NCBI GenBank assembly: GCA_011033025.1
Contig: WFMF01000063.1
Coordinates: forward strand, 124,001 to 188,000
Direction of reading: 5' to 3'
From: Beroe forskalii
Lineage: Eukaryota > Ctenophora > Nuda > Beroida > Beroidae
DNA: 64,000 bases
Below are positions 1-12,712 of this stretch, one piece after another; position 1 is the first letter of the stretch; the number at the start of each line of letters is the position of its first letter. The position numbers and the translations under genes are program-made. The notes beneath the pieces are model-generated. The model saw only the letters and a list, made by a program, of their open reading frames with translations. It was not told where the DNA came from and ran no database searches.

Positions 1-185
1 ATCACGTTTTTGCTCTTCGTCACGTAATAGTCATAGAATTACTGCCCAGATTGAAGATGCGGCAATTTTATCTTTTAGAATGATGAAAATCTAGTATTAG
101 GTATTACAAGATGTGGGATGGCCCATTATAAAATTCTGGTGATGAATACATGTTGTGAATGGTACAATGAATATCAGTTCATGAT

Positions 186-3100
186 TCCGCCGAAGTGGAT
201 GCAAAGTGGATGCAATGAGACAAATTTGAGACAAATTTGAGACATCGATTTTCTAGCTATAAAAACGGTATTTTGTGACTTCCAATGATACCAAATGGTT
301 TGTAGGATAGTTTTAAAGGTTGTCCAACCTGTCACGGGCCAGTTTGGTCATTTTGGGCCCAATTATGACCCAAATGGGCCCAAAAAGGCCCAATTTTCAA
401 ATTGCTCCAATCGATCTGGAAACACTTCCTATTGATTAATAAACATCCTCTGAGGTATTTTACAAAGTTTCACGGCCCTAAAGTGATATTAAGTGCCCCG
501 CTTCGCATATTCTTGCGTAAAAAGTGGATGCAAATGAGACAAATTTGAGACATTGATATTTTGGCTATACCACCGACTAAATTGGCCCCAGAGAGGTTGG
601 ACATCCTTTAGAACTGTCCTACAAACTATCTGGTATCATTGGAAGTCACAAAATACCACTTTTATAGCCAGAAAACCAATGTCTCAAATTTGTCTCATTT
701 GCATCCACTCTTTTACGCAAGAATATGCGAAGTGGATGCAGAGTGTCCGGGGCACTTAACATCAATTTAGGGCCGTAAAACTTTGTAAAATACCTCAGAG
801 GATGTTTAGAAATCAATTGGAAGTGTTTCCAGATCGATTGGAGCAATTTGATAATTGGGCCTTTAGCCCATTTGGGTCATAACTGGGCCCAAAATGACCA
901 AACTGGCCCGTGACAGGTTGAATAACCTTAGAACTATCCTACAAAAAACCATTTGGTATCATTGGAAGTCCTAAAATACCGTTTTTATAGCTAGAAAATC
1001 GATGTCTCAAATTTGTCTCATTTGTATCCACTTTTTTGAACAAGAATTTGCGAAGTGGATGCAGAGTGTCCGGGTTACTTAATATCAATTTAGGGCCGAA
1101 AACTTTGTAAAATACCTCGGAGGATGTTTATAAATCGATTGGAAGTGTTTCCAGATCGATTGGAGCAATTTGAAAATTGGGCCTTTTGGGCCCATTTGGG
1201 TCATAACTGGGCCCAAAATGACCAAACCAACATGACAGGTTGGACAACCTTTAAAACTATCCTAAAACCATTTGGTATCATTAGAAGTCACAAAATACCG
1301 CTTTATAGTTTTATAGCCAGAAAACCAATGTCTCAAATTTGTCTCTATTTGCATCCACTTTTTGCAAGAATATGCGAAGTGGATGCAGAGTGTCCGGGCA
1401 CTTAATATCACTTTAGGGCCGTAAAACTTTGTTAAATACCTCGGGAGATGTTTATAAATCAAATGGAAGTGTTTCCAGATCGATTGGAGCAATTTGAAAA
1501 TTGGGCCTTTTTGTGCCCATTTGGGTCATAATTGGGCCCAAATGACCAAACTGGCCCGTGATAGGTTGGAAATCCCTTAGAACTATCGTACAAACCATTT
1601 GGTATCATTGGAAGTCACAAAATATCGCTTTTATAGCCAGAAATTCAATGTCTCAAATTTGTCTCATTTGCATCCACTTTTTACGCAAGAATATGCGTAG
1701 TGGATGCAGTGTCCGGGGAACTCAATATCACTTTAGGGCCGTCAAACCTTGTAAAATACATCGGAAGATGTTTATGAATCAATTGCTCCAATCGATCTGG
1801 AAACACTTCCAATTGATTTCTAAACATCCTCTGAGGTATTTTACAAAGTTTTACGGCCCTAAATTGATGTTAAGTGCCCCGAACACTCTGCATCCACTTC
1901 GCAAATTCTTTACTTGTTCAAAAAAGTGGATGCAAATGAGACAAATTTGAGACATCGATTTTCTGTAAAAACAGTATTTTGTGACTTCCAATGATACAAA
2001 TGGTTTGTAGTTCTAGTTGTCCAACCTGTCACGGGCCAGTTTGGTCATTTTGGGCCCAATTATGACCCATAAAACCGAAAAGGCCCATTTTCAATTTGCT
2101 CGATGAAACCTCACTGATTAATAAAACATCCTCTGAGGTATTTTTACAAAGTTCACGGCCCTAAAGTTAAATGCCCCTGTATTCTTGCGTAAAGGGATGC
2201 AAATGAGACAAATTTGAGACATTGATATTTTGGCTATACCACCGACTAAATTGGCCCCAGAGGTTGGACATCCTTTAGAACTGTCCTACAAACTATCTGG
2301 GTATCATTGAAGTCACAAAATACCACTTTATAGCCAGAAAACCAATGTCTCAAATTTGTCTCATTGCATCCACTCTTTTACGCAAGAATATGCGAAGTGG
2401 ATGCAGAGTGTCCGGGGCACTAACATCAATTTAGGGCCGTAAAACTTTTGTAAAATACCTCAGAGGATGTTTAGAAATCAATTGGAAGTGTTTCAGATCG
2501 ATTGGAGCAATTTGATAATTGGGGCCTTTTTTGGGCCCATTTGGGTCGCAACTGGGCCCAAAATGACCAAACTGGCCCGTGACAGGTTGGACAACCTTTA
2601 GAACTATCCTACAAACCATTTGGTATCATTGGAAGTCCTAAAATACCGTTTTTATAGCTAGAAAATCGATGTCTCAAATTTGTCTCATTTGCATCCACTT
2701 TTTTGAACAAGAATTTGCAAGTGGATGCAGAGTGTCCGGGGCACTTAACATCAATTTAGGGCCGTAAAACTTTGTTAAATACCTCAGAGGATGTTTAGAA
2801 ATCAATTGGAAGTGTTTCCAGATCGATTGGAGCAATTTGATAATTGGGCCTTTTGGGCCCATTTGGGTCATAACTGGGCCCAAAATGACCAAACTGGCCC
2901 GTGACAGGTTGGACAACCTTTAAAACTATCCTAAAACCATTTGGTATCATTGAAGTCACAAATACCCTTTTATAGTTTTATAGCCAGAAAACCAATGTCT
3001 CAAATTTGTCTCATTTGCATCTACTTTTTTGCAAGAATATGAAGTGGATGCTGAGTGTCCGGGGCACTTTAATATCACTTTAGGGCCGTAAAACTTTGTT

Positions 3101-3470
3101 AAATACCTCGGGAGATGTTTATAAATCAAAATGGAAGTTTTTCCAGATCGATTGGAGCAATTTGAAAATTGGCCTTTTGTGCCCATTTGGGTCATAATTG
3201 GGCCTAAATGACCAAAACTGGCCCGTGATAGGTTGGAAATCCCTTAGAACTATCGTACAAACCATTTGGTCATTGGGTACAAAAATATCGCTTTTATAGC
3301 CAGAAATTCAATGTCTCAAATTTATCTCATTTGCACTTTTACGCAAGAATATGCAAGTGGATGCAGTGTCCGGGAACTCAATACTTTAGGGCCGTCAACC
3401 TTGTAAAATACACGGAAGATGTTTATGAATCAATTGGAAGTGTTTCAGATTGATTGGAGCATTTAGAATG
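186..3470. repeat. Satellite family A array with internal inversions
   Basis: Tandem units of about 325 bp. The landmark GTCTCAAATTTGTCTC recurs at about 679, 1001, 1329 and 1649. Units contain GGGCC-rich blocks, a TGGATGCA motif and AACATCCTCTGAGG. Orientation flips: roughly 186-560 and 1780-2235 read minus, 560-1780 and 2235-3470 read plus. The first ~1.7 kb is repeated as the second, including the same minus-to-plus junction at about 553 and 2220, so this is a higher-order repeat. The second copy differs largely by single-base deletions. Short ORFs here are by-products of the repeat. Confidence 0.9.
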
Positions 3471-3589
3471 TCTATGCCCTATTCGACAGTGGAATACTTT
3501 TATGGCCTCAAAAGCCGATCAATCTAAAAGCCGATCAATTCAAAAATCAGATCAGATCAATCAATGATAATTATATTTCATATTTTCAG

Positions 3590-6500
3590 ACATGATTGTA
3601 TAGCGAATGCAAGTTACTTAGGATCGTTTTTGGGAGTTTTGAGAAGTTTTGGGCCCCAATATGGCCGAAAAAGGCCCAAAAAGGCCGAAAAATAAAGTTG
3701 CTCAAATTTGATTTTTATCGACTGGAAAGTAATTCTAGACATCCTAGGAAACATTCTGCGTGGTTTTTAGACCGAAATACGCTGTTTTCCGCCTGTGAGG
3801 GATGCATCCATTTCTGAAAAACGGCCTGTAAAAAAGTGGATGCATTTTTACAAAAAGTGTGAAAATGGTTTTGTGGGAGTTTTGAGGGCTGGAAATGTGT
3901 AAAAATGGTTCAGACATGATTGTATAGCGAATGCAAGTTACTTAGGATCGTTTTTGGGAGTTTTGAGAAGTTTTGGGCCCCAATATGGCCGAAAAAGGCC
4001 CAAAAAGGCCGAAAAATAAAGTTGCTCAAATTTGATTTTTATCGACTGGAAAGTAATTCTAGACATCCTAGGAAACATTCTGCGTGGTTTTTAGACCGAA
4101 ATACGCTGTTTTCCGCCTGTGAGGGATGCATCCATTTCTGAAAAACGGCCTGTAAAAAAGTGGATGCATTTTCACAAAAAGTGTGAAAATGGTTTTGTGG
4201 GAGTTTTGAGGGCTGGAAATGTGTAAAAATGGTTCAGACATGATTGTATAATGAATGCAAGTTACTTAGGATCGTTTTTGGGAGTTTTGAGAAGTTTTGG
4301 GCCCCAATATGGCCGAAAAAGACCCAAAAAGGCCGAAAAATAAAGTTGCTCAAATTTGATTTTTATCGACTGGAAAGTAATTCTAGACATCCTAGGAAAC
4401 ATTCTGCGTGGTTTTTAGACCGAAATACACTGTTTTCCGCCTGTGAGGGATGCATCCATTTCTGAAAAACGGCCTGTAAAAAAGTGGATGCATTTTCACA
4501 AAAAGTGTGAAAATGGTTTTGTGCGAGTTTTGAGGGCTGGAAATGTGTAAAAATGGTTCAGACATGATTGTATAGCGAATGCAAGTTACTTAGGATCGTT
4601 TTTGGGAGTTTTGAGAAGTTTTGGGCCCCAATATGGCGAAAAAAGCCCAAAAAGGCCGAAAAAATAAAGTTGCTCAAATTTGATTTTTATCGACTGGAAA
4701 GTAATTCTAGACATCCTAGGAAACATTCTGCGTGGTTTTTAGACCGAAATACGCTGTTTTCCGCCTGTGAGGGATGCATCCATTTCTGAAAAACGGCCTG
4801 TAAAAAGTGGATGCATTTTCACAAAAAGTGTGAAAATGGTTTTGTGCGAGTTTTGAGGGCTGGAAATGTGTAAAAATGGTTCAGACATGATTGTATAGCG
4901 AATGCAAGTTACTTAGGATCGTTTTTGGGAGTTTTGAGAAGTTTTGGGCCCCAATATGGCCGAAAAAGGCCCAAAAAATAAAAATAAAGTTGCTCAAATT
5001 TGATTTTTATCGACTGGAAAGTAATTCTAGACATCCTAGGAAACATTCTGCGTGGTTTTTAGACCGAAATACGCTGTTTTCCGCCTGTGAGGGATGCATC
5101 CATTTCTGAAAAACGGCCTGTAAAAAAGTGGATGCTTTTTCACAAAAAATGTGAAAATGGTTTTGTGCGAGTTTTGAGGGCTGGAAATGTGTAAAAATGG
5201 TTCAGACATGATTGTATAGCGAATGCAAGTTACTTGGGATCGTTTTTGGGAGTTTTGAGAAGTTTTGGGCCCCAATATGGCCGAAAAAGGCCGAAAAATA
5301 AAGTTGCTCAAATTTGATTTTTATCGACTGGAAAGTAATTCTAGACATCCTAGGAAACATTCTGCGTGGTTTTTAGACCGAAATACGCTGTTTTCCGCCT
5401 GTGAGGGATGCATCCATTTCTGAAAAACGGCCTGTAAAAAAGTGGATGCATTTTCACAAAAAGTGTGAAAGTGGTTTTGTGCGAGTTTTGAGGGCTGGAA
5501 ATGTGTAAAAATGGTTCAGACATGATTGTATAGCGAATGCAAGTTACTTAGGATCGTTTTTGGGAGTTTTGAGAAGTTTTGGGCCCCAATATGGCCGAAA
5601 AAGGCCCAAAAAGGCCGAAAAATAAAGTTGCTCAAATTTGATTTTTATCGACTGGAAAGTAATTCTAGACATCCTAGGAAACATTCTGCGTGGTTTTTAG
5701 ACCGAAATACGCTGTTTTCCGCCTGTGAGGGATGCATCCATTTCTGAAAAACGGCCTGTAAAAAAGTGGATGCATTTTCACATATTTTGTGAAAATGGTT
5801 TTGTGCGAGTTTTGAGGGCTGGAAATGTGTAAAAATGGTTCAGACATGATTGTATAGCGAATGCAAGTTACTTAGGATCGTTTTTGGGAGTTTTGAGAAG
5901 TTTTGGGCCCCAATATGGCCGAAAAAGGCCCAAAAAGGCCGAAAAATAAAGTTGCTCAAATTTGATTTTTATCGACTGGAAAGTAATTCTAGACATCCTA
6001 GGAAACATTCTGCGTGGTTTTTAGACCGAAATACGCTGTTTTCCGCCTGTGAGGGATGCATCCATTTCTGAAAAACGGCCTGTAAAAAAAGTGGATGCAT
6101 TTTCACAAAAGTGAAAATGGTTTTGTGCGAGTTTTGAGGGCTGGAAATGTGTAAAAATGGTTCAGACATGATTGTATAGCGAATGCAAGTTACTTAGGAT
6201 CGTTTTTGGGAGTTTTGAGAAGTTTTGGGCCCAATATGGCCGAAAAAAGGCCCAAAAAGGCCGAAAAAATAAAGTTGCTCAAATTTGATTTTTATCGACT
6301 GGAAAGTAATTCTAGACATCCTAGGAAACATTCTGCGTGGTTTTTAGACCGAAATACGCTGTTTTCCGCCTGTGAGGGATGCATCCATTTCTGAAAAACG
6401 GCCTGTAAAAAAGTGGATGCATTTTCACAAAAGTGTGAAAATGGTTTTGTGGGAGTTTTGAGGGCTGGAAATGTGTAAAAAATGGTTCAGACATGATTGT

Positions 6501-6680
6501 TTAGCGAATGCAAGTTACTACGGAACGTTTTTGGGAGTTTCAGATGTTTTGGGCCCCAATATGGCCGAAAAAGGCCCAAAAAGGCCGAAAAATAAATTTA
6601 CTCAAATTTGATTTCTATCGACTGGAAAGTAATTCTAGACATCCTAGGAAACATTCTGCGTAGTTTTTGGACCGAAATAA
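3590..6680 (+). repeat. Satellite family B, ~324-bp head-to-tail array
   Basis: About nine and a half highly similar copies start near 3590, 3914, 4238, 4562, 4885, 5205, 5520, 5844, 6168 and 6484. Each has the start CAGACATGATTGTATAGCGA, a run of GGCC/GGCCGAAAA blocks, an AvrII-like CATCCTAGG and a GTGGATGCATTTTCACA segment. Variation is mostly small indels in the GGCC/A-run block and the TTTTCACAAAA hairpin. The unit length of 324 is divisible by three, so a 73-codon ORF recurs in most copies; it is not evidence of coding. The unit resembles family A in length, GGCC blocks and TGGATGCA motif, so A and B are probably diverged relatives. Confidence 0.93.
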
Positions 6681-7420
6681 GTAATAGAAATCAAATTTGA
6701 GCAACCAAATTTTTCGGCCTTTTTCGGTCTTTTTCGGCCATATTGGGGCCCAGAACTTCTCAAAACTCCCAAAACGAATTTGAGCAACTTTTTATTTTTC
6801 GGCCTTTTGGGCCTTTTTTCGGCATATTTCGGTTTGCACCTTTAAAACTCCAAAAACGATCCAAAATTTTTTGAACAAAATAAATGTATCAACTTATCAA
6901 GTGGTTTCCAGACCAATGATTTCACACGCCGAAATAGCCATTTAAATCCATTTTAAATCCAGTAAATTGAATCAAAAGGTCCACAAATTCCCGTGTGATA
7001 TGATAATTTAGGGCATTATCGTGTTATGTTATCTTTTATAGTGTTCAAGTGTCTTATTAAACACTGTATAAGCGAGGTCATAAAAGTTTCGTTTGACTGG
7101 CCTTAAATTTAACCGACCCCACTTTGAAGCCTTGACCGGTCTTTCTTGCCCGGCCCTTCGGACAAAATCTCTAAGTCTAGAAGGCCGGTTAGATAAGGGC
7201 ATGTACCAGGTAATTATTCTAAATTTGAGCAACTATATAATTGCTCAAAAACAATCTTAAGTTACTTGTATTCACTATACAAGCATGTCTAAACGATTTT
7301 AACACGTTTTCAGTCCTCAAAACTAGCTAAAACCATTTTCACAGAAAATGTGAAAATGCAACCATGTTTTTACACGCCTATTTTTTGAATAAATATTCGG
7401 GAATGGATGCATCCCTCCTC
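6680..7420 (-). repeat. Inverted and decayed satellite B fragments
   Basis: After a truncated plus copy, pieces of family B occur in reverse: AATTTGAGCAAC, TTTTTCGGCC and CCATATTGGGGCCCA at 6690-6850, then a more diverged piece at about 7245-7420. They mark the eroded edge of the array. A separate MITE relic lies within this stretch (about 7035-7215). Confidence 0.7.
7035..7215. mobile_element. Relic of the GGCC-rich TA-MITE seen at 48 kb
   Basis: The order of landmarks CATAAAAGTTTC, TGGCCTTAAATTTAACCG, CGGCCCTTCGGACAAAA, TCTCTAAGTC and AGGCCGGTTA parallels the right half of the intact MITE at 47,947-48,394. The termini are lost, so this is a decayed copy. Confidence 0.6.
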
Positions 7421-7739
7421 GGGGAAATATGTTTTTGGTTTAAACTGAATGTTTCCTATCTGTCTCCTATGCATTTGCTCCGAGAAAAGTCAGATCTGAT
7501 CAATCTTTAAATTCGACCCTTTTCGCCTATATCGACGACACAAAAATGACCAAGACTCCAAAAACGACTTTAGGTCACTTATATCGATTATTCAAACATA
7601 TTTCAGCCATTCTCATCCAGTTTTGGCAAAATGTGAAAATTTTCACAATTTCATCTGAGCCAGGTCGTCATTGTGAGCACGCGCGCATTTTCACAATTTG
7701 CATCCACTATACGGAATCATCTTCTGGGTAGATAGCACC

Positions 7740-9840
7740 GAACGCATAAATTGTGATGTAAAATTGAAATCATAAACATTTAAAACGCCGCGCGCGCCAA
7801 TTGATTGATCTGATTTGAGTTGCCGAGTGGGATTCCGCACGTGTTCATTGTTCAAGCCTATTCTTTAACTTTCAACATCAGTCAACAAAGTAATTTTGGG
7901 GAGGAAAAGTGATATCAATGCCGGTGCAGTTGGCCACTTCAGACTTAGAACTTAAAGATAAACAGCAGCAACTCGAATGCAACTTGGCACCGTATCGATA
8001 TGTTTTAGACTGATGTCAGCACCGGGTGTTTAAGAATAAACTTGACCTTAAACTAGGCGGACAGCCCGAAAATCGGGTGGCCAATATGCCACCCAAGCGT
8101 CATTAATGTTGTTGGTTGTCAGGCGTTGCCTGCCCCCTCGACGTCAGACAAGTTGTTGGGTCATCCGAAATCGTTGACATTTTTTACATAAGAATTTTGA
8201 ATCGGTTGACATTCCAAAGTTTACATACCCGTGTGGCTTCTGGTTGTCAAATGTCAACTAATTCGAAATCCCTCTTCACCATCCATAATTCCCAATTACG
8301 ATCGTGAAACTGAAAGTTTTACATCTCTGGGGTGCTAATCTCATATATCCACTCGCGTGCGCTTTTTGAAGACATTTTAGGTAGCGGGCGCGCGCGGCCC
8401 GGTAAAATATCTGCACGCTAAATTTGATATACCCACCGGATATAGCCCGGCCCGCGAGAGCAGTTCTACGCCGGTTGCAATATAGCCCGCGCCTCTTGGA
8501 AGAAAATATTTTTTGGTGCTAAACTGGCTTAGATCATTGAAAGTGTCCACAACAACAATTTTAGCAGCAAAATATCGATCATGAGGAGTTGATTATCGAC
8601 AAAAACATCGAAGCGATGAAAAGTTAAGAGTCAAAACACTGAAACTGATATTCATCATTGTTCAGCAGCTTACTGAATCATGAAATTATGAGAAGTAGTT
8701 CAACTTCGAAATAGAATTGGATAAAATTCACAGCAAAACAACATAGGTATCGATAATTAATAAATATTCAGCAAAATATGTGGCCAACAGTAGACAAAAG
8801 TCGATTCAAATAGCAGAGAAAACAGTGAACTGCAGTGATAGCAGTGATAGCAGCAATTCTGTAAAATTCTGTAAAAGCAATCATTCCGAGAAAGAGAAGT
8901 AAAAATATACAAAATCAAAAACGAGAGAATGAAATACAATATCATGAAATAAAGTTAGGAATTTGCATTTGTGTTGATCATTAATTGCATTGCCATGTTG
9001 TCATGGTTACACATTAATAATAAAACACTGTAATTGCCAAGTTCCACAACACGAATAACCACAACGAGCTGACTTTTTAATGCAAAGTACACATTCTTCG
9101 GAAATAGCAAGAGGTGAGTGAGAGCAATACGTCATTATCATTAGTAACAATGGTGCATTATTTTTTTCTCACACAGCGGATACGATGTAAAAATAAATGC
9201 CGCCTAATTACCGCGACACTCTGATACATTGTGCAACTTCTCATGAGAAAAATTTTGAGGGACACTTTATTCTATTGACTTACCATATTCAACCATGGTA
9301 ATTACGTCATTCTCATTTGTCTATTACAACAGTGCTGCAGAGTTTCACCAAATGGAAATACGCTCATTTTAACCCATTTTCTTTCATCGTTTTGTATCTC
9401 TTTTCTTCTTTTCAAGTTCTGCTGTAACTGATGCGTTTCACAAAGTGACATGCTACCATTTTCCCCTTTGTTTGTTTTTCCAATTATTGTTTGTTTTTCC
9501 AAGATTGCTAGTGTTTTAAGTTTAATTAACAGCATCTAACCACATTTTTAGCCAATAATCCTTCGATTGCAAGACCTTTGAGATTGACCCATGCTTAGAT
9601 TCGATTTGCATTTAAAATTTTCGGGCCCTCGGGCTCATAACTTCTACAAGTACATAAGTTTTACCAACCCCTTCGATCAAATACTTAGGGTGCTTAATCG
9701 TGTTTGTATTGCATTTGTGAAAAATTAAATTTTTGTTAATTAGAGAAAAACTCAATATTATTGTTGCAAAACCTTCTGTGTGTTCAAATCTTTGAGGATT
9801 TACTTGAACATTCAACTTTTTTCATCTTAGATATGCCATT
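7740..9840. other. No gene recognised
   Basis: AT-rich DNA without convincing ORFs or splice-linked exons. A GC-rich patch of CGCG and GGCCCG motifs lies at about 8340-8490. A segment at 8116-8141 (TTGTCAGGCGTTGCCTG and CCCCCTCG) recurs inverted at about 63,412-63,440, indicating a dispersed repeat. Confidence 0.6.
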
Positions 9841-9887
9841 CTCCCAAAAAGCTCACGCGAGTGAGATATACCATATACCCTCGCCTC

Positions 9888-10022
9888 ATGGCTGAATTTC
9901 GTATAGCACTCGGGCTCTGAGCCCTGCGTGTTATACGATATATCCCACTCGGGCTAGCGCCCTCGAGGGATATATTTTCATATCGCACGCGCATGCGCGT
10001 GCGATATGAAATTCAGCCCTAG
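9888..10022. repeat. Nested palindrome with a perfect 36-bp core
   Basis: Positions 9976-10011 form a perfect inverted repeat whose left half is TTTCATATCGCACGCGCA. Imperfect outer arms (GGCTGAATTTCGTATAGC near 9892 and GCGATATGAAATTCAGCC near 10001) extend the symmetry to about 135 bp. A second hairpin-like block, GGGCTCTGAGCCC, sits at about 9913. It could extrude as a cruciform or be a foldback element; no coding sequence is seen. Confidence 0.85.
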
Positions 10023-10039
10023 AGCCTGCGGGTATATGT

Positions 10040-11090
10040 ATATATATATATATGGCTGTTGCAAAGTTCCCCAATTCAAAAATTCGTGCCTTGAGGACGT
10101 TCATGGAGAAGACGCGACTAAAACAACCTATATTCATTATTCATTCAAGTTGCATTGATTTCAAAATCCGTAAATTCTTACAAAAAATATACATCATAAT
10201 TAATGTTATCATAGTTAAATCTCAAAATTTGTACACCACATTATTTAATCCTTAGTTACACATAGATTTATTTAGCGACATTTGGCAATCGATCACGAAA
10301 AATACGATTTTTTTCGAAATTATTAGCTGCCTTTTAAAAACAAGAACATTATCTTAAGCTCTTACATTTCAAAATCTATTTCATAAACCAAGTTAATGAG
10401 ATAAATCACGAAATTAGCTCAGATATTCTGATATCTGTTAAAGTTAAGATCATACCAATCAATAATTAATAAATTTCACAAAATCGTTTTGAAATCTTAT
10501 CAAAACGTCACCTACAGTACTTCAAACAAGAAATTGAGAATCATGAATAATTAATAAGTTCAACATCTCAAAGTGGAAATCAAAAATAAAAACTTTTAAA
10601 GCGACACATTTCCCAACTGAATTTGAAGCTAGTTTTTATTTCGGCATTGCACGTCAAAGTTCAAACATCAAACTGCGCGTACATCAACACCGTAATGTCA
10701 AGGGTACTGTTTTCCATCTTGCTAACGAACTTTGTATAGCAAGAATTCTCCAAATTTAATTCAGTCTGGGAAATGTTAAGTACAATAATAATAATAATAA
10801 TAAATGTGGCAATAATAACAAGTCAAGAAAAAGCTTAGCTATCGACGTGTTTAATTCTAGATAGAACGTTTCAACTTTTCGTGTGAGATTAAATTTTAAG
10901 CTGTTCTTAGGCGCCAATCCTGAATTCAAAAATTCAATTAAAAAACTTAAGTGTGATTTTCATTCATGTTTTAAAGGCAGTATTATCGGTATTGGCGCCT
11001 TAAATAATCAGGCCGAAATCAATATTGATATATTTGCTGATTGCTCATTTCGCAGGGATGACATTTGTGTTATTCAATTGTAATAATATA
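10040..11090. other. No gene recognised; short trinucleotide run
   Basis: AT-rich DNA. An (AAT)n run lies at about 10,785-10,803. No splice-linked exons were found on either strand. Confidence 0.5.
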
Positions 11091-11097
11091 ACGGGTA

Positions 11098-11274
11098 GTT
11101 CGAACTGCACTTTGCACGTCTTTTGTATGCGCGGCTTAAGTTCTCGCGACGTATAGACATTGTCATTAGATATGTTGTTGTAAATAACAGTAACACATGT
11201 CTGTACGCCGCGCAAACTTAGGCAGAAAGCTGCGCACACAAAAGACGCGCAAACTGCAGTTCCAACTGCAACCA
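11098..11274. mobile_element. Foldback MITE with ~70-bp inverted arms
   Basis: The left arm starts GTTCGAACTGCACTTTGCAC and the right arm, reverse-complemented, starts GTTGGAACTGCAGTTTGCGC. Both continue with GTCTTTTGT, TGCGC and a shared GACAT/ACAGACATG segment around an AT-rich loop of about 30 bp. There is no ORF. The superfamily is not determined because the target duplication is unclear. Confidence 0.75.
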
Positions 11275-11831
11275 TAGAAGATGACCAAATTTTAATCGTT
11301 TTAACTGTCTTTCGAAGGATCTATGAATGAGTGGGTGTCAAAAAAGTGGATTCTTCGGACACTAATATATTTGATTACAATTATATTAACATATTAAGTG
11401 AGAAGGTTGATTTTGGAGCCGATGTGCGTGGATAACTTTACAATAATTTAAACTTGATACAATTATAAAACATAAATACCTGAAAATCCATCGCAATGTC
11501 CAGTTATAATCGACTAAAATAATTCAAATGGTTATAAATGCTATAATTGATTAATTTCTAAAATTGGTCTATTCTAAACAAAATTTAGGGATTTTAAGCA
11601 AAAACTACGGTTTCAATAATCGTGGTTAATGGTTATCTAAAATCTTAAGCATCTAATTAATAATTAACAATCAACAAAAAGTTATTTATTAATTGGGCCT
11701 GAATTTTCAATACGGTGACCTTAAAAGCATTTGATTTTTAATCAAATTGTTCTTCAAAAATTGCGATTCAAAATGGCAGAGTCCATGCTAATAATTGATT
11801 TGAATTGTGCCAGTCAAGTTAATCTCTTTTA

Positions 11832-12152
11832 GGGGCCATCCATAAAGGACGTCCGCAATGAGGGGGGGGGGGGAGTCTGGCTAATGCGGATGTTTGCGGA
11901 CATAGGGGGGAGGGGGGTGTTTGGCCAAATGCGGACGTCCGCAATTTTTGGAAATTTTGGTCGATTTGACGGTTATTTCACAAGAAAATCGTGAAATTTC
12001 GGGCCCACAATAATGACTCAAAAGATTTTTAAGAAAAATGCGGACGTCCTGGGGGGAGGGAGGGGTTTCTGAAATGCGGACGTTTGCGGACAAGGGGGAG
12101 GGAGGGGTCTAAAATGCTCGAAATTTTGCGGACGTCCTTTATGGATGGCCCC
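11832..12152. mobile_element. PIF/Harbinger-like (Tourist-type) MITE
   Basis: A 321-bp element with terminal inverted repeats GGGGCCATCCATAAAGGACG and TTA on both sides (11,829-11,831 and 12,153-12,155). A TTA target duplication with G-rich termini is typical of PIF/Harbinger elements. The interior holds repeated GCGGACGTCC and GCGGACAT motifs and G-runs. It has no coding capacity. A partial relative starts at 52,960. Confidence 0.8.
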
Positions 12153-12154
12153 TT

Positions 12155-12645
12155 ACTCTTTTATCAAAAACTTAGAAATATGGAAGTATTCAGTCCTCAG
12201 TCGACAGTAAGATTTACTGAAAATTGCAAGTTCATATCAGAAACTGAAACACTGTAAAAATGAGTGCGAAGTTTGGGTCGACCGGAGCAATTCAAATCGG
12301 TTCAAATCCGCATTAAGTATTGAAAATTTTCGAATACTCAAATCACGATTCATGGAATTAAGACACTTAATTAAACCTACTTAAAATGATCAAATTGTCG
12401 CGTAAAATATGAAATAGTTGGTAGTAAAAATGACCGAAAAACCTGGCACTTTAAAAGTTTAGTGGTATAGCAGAGTGGTAACGCTGCTAAGGGAATTTGC
12501 AGCTCTTCGACGGATCACGATTCTTGAGGACGGAATTTAGCTCTCATTCAATGGACTTCTCCCAGCACGGTTTAGTTTACACGCTGACACAGCCTGCGTG
12601 AAGGTGAACATGGGTTATTGGCTCCTTTCACCAAATACCTTAATC
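12155..12645 (+). mobile_element. Possible tRNA-derived SINE head (about 12,462-12,640)
   Basis: GGTATAGCAGAGTGGTAACG at about 12,463 fits a Pol III A box. About 45 bp downstream, GGATCACGATTCTTG resembles a degenerate B box. The remainder reads like a SINE body with no A-tail. The flanking 12,155-12,460 shows nothing. It could also be a decayed tRNA gene; no cloverleaf could be completed. Confidence 0.4.
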
Positions 12646-12712
12646 ACGTTCATACACAAAACAATTCATAGAGTCAATAGTCATTGATAGGCAATTGGTC
12701 AATAAGGGTAAG

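Noticed and set aside
3596-6394. A 73-residue ORF repeated in most satellite B copies
   Set aside because: Unit length is a multiple of three and copies are nearly identical, so the ORF is repeated automatically; indel copies break it freely and there is no codon-biased variation.
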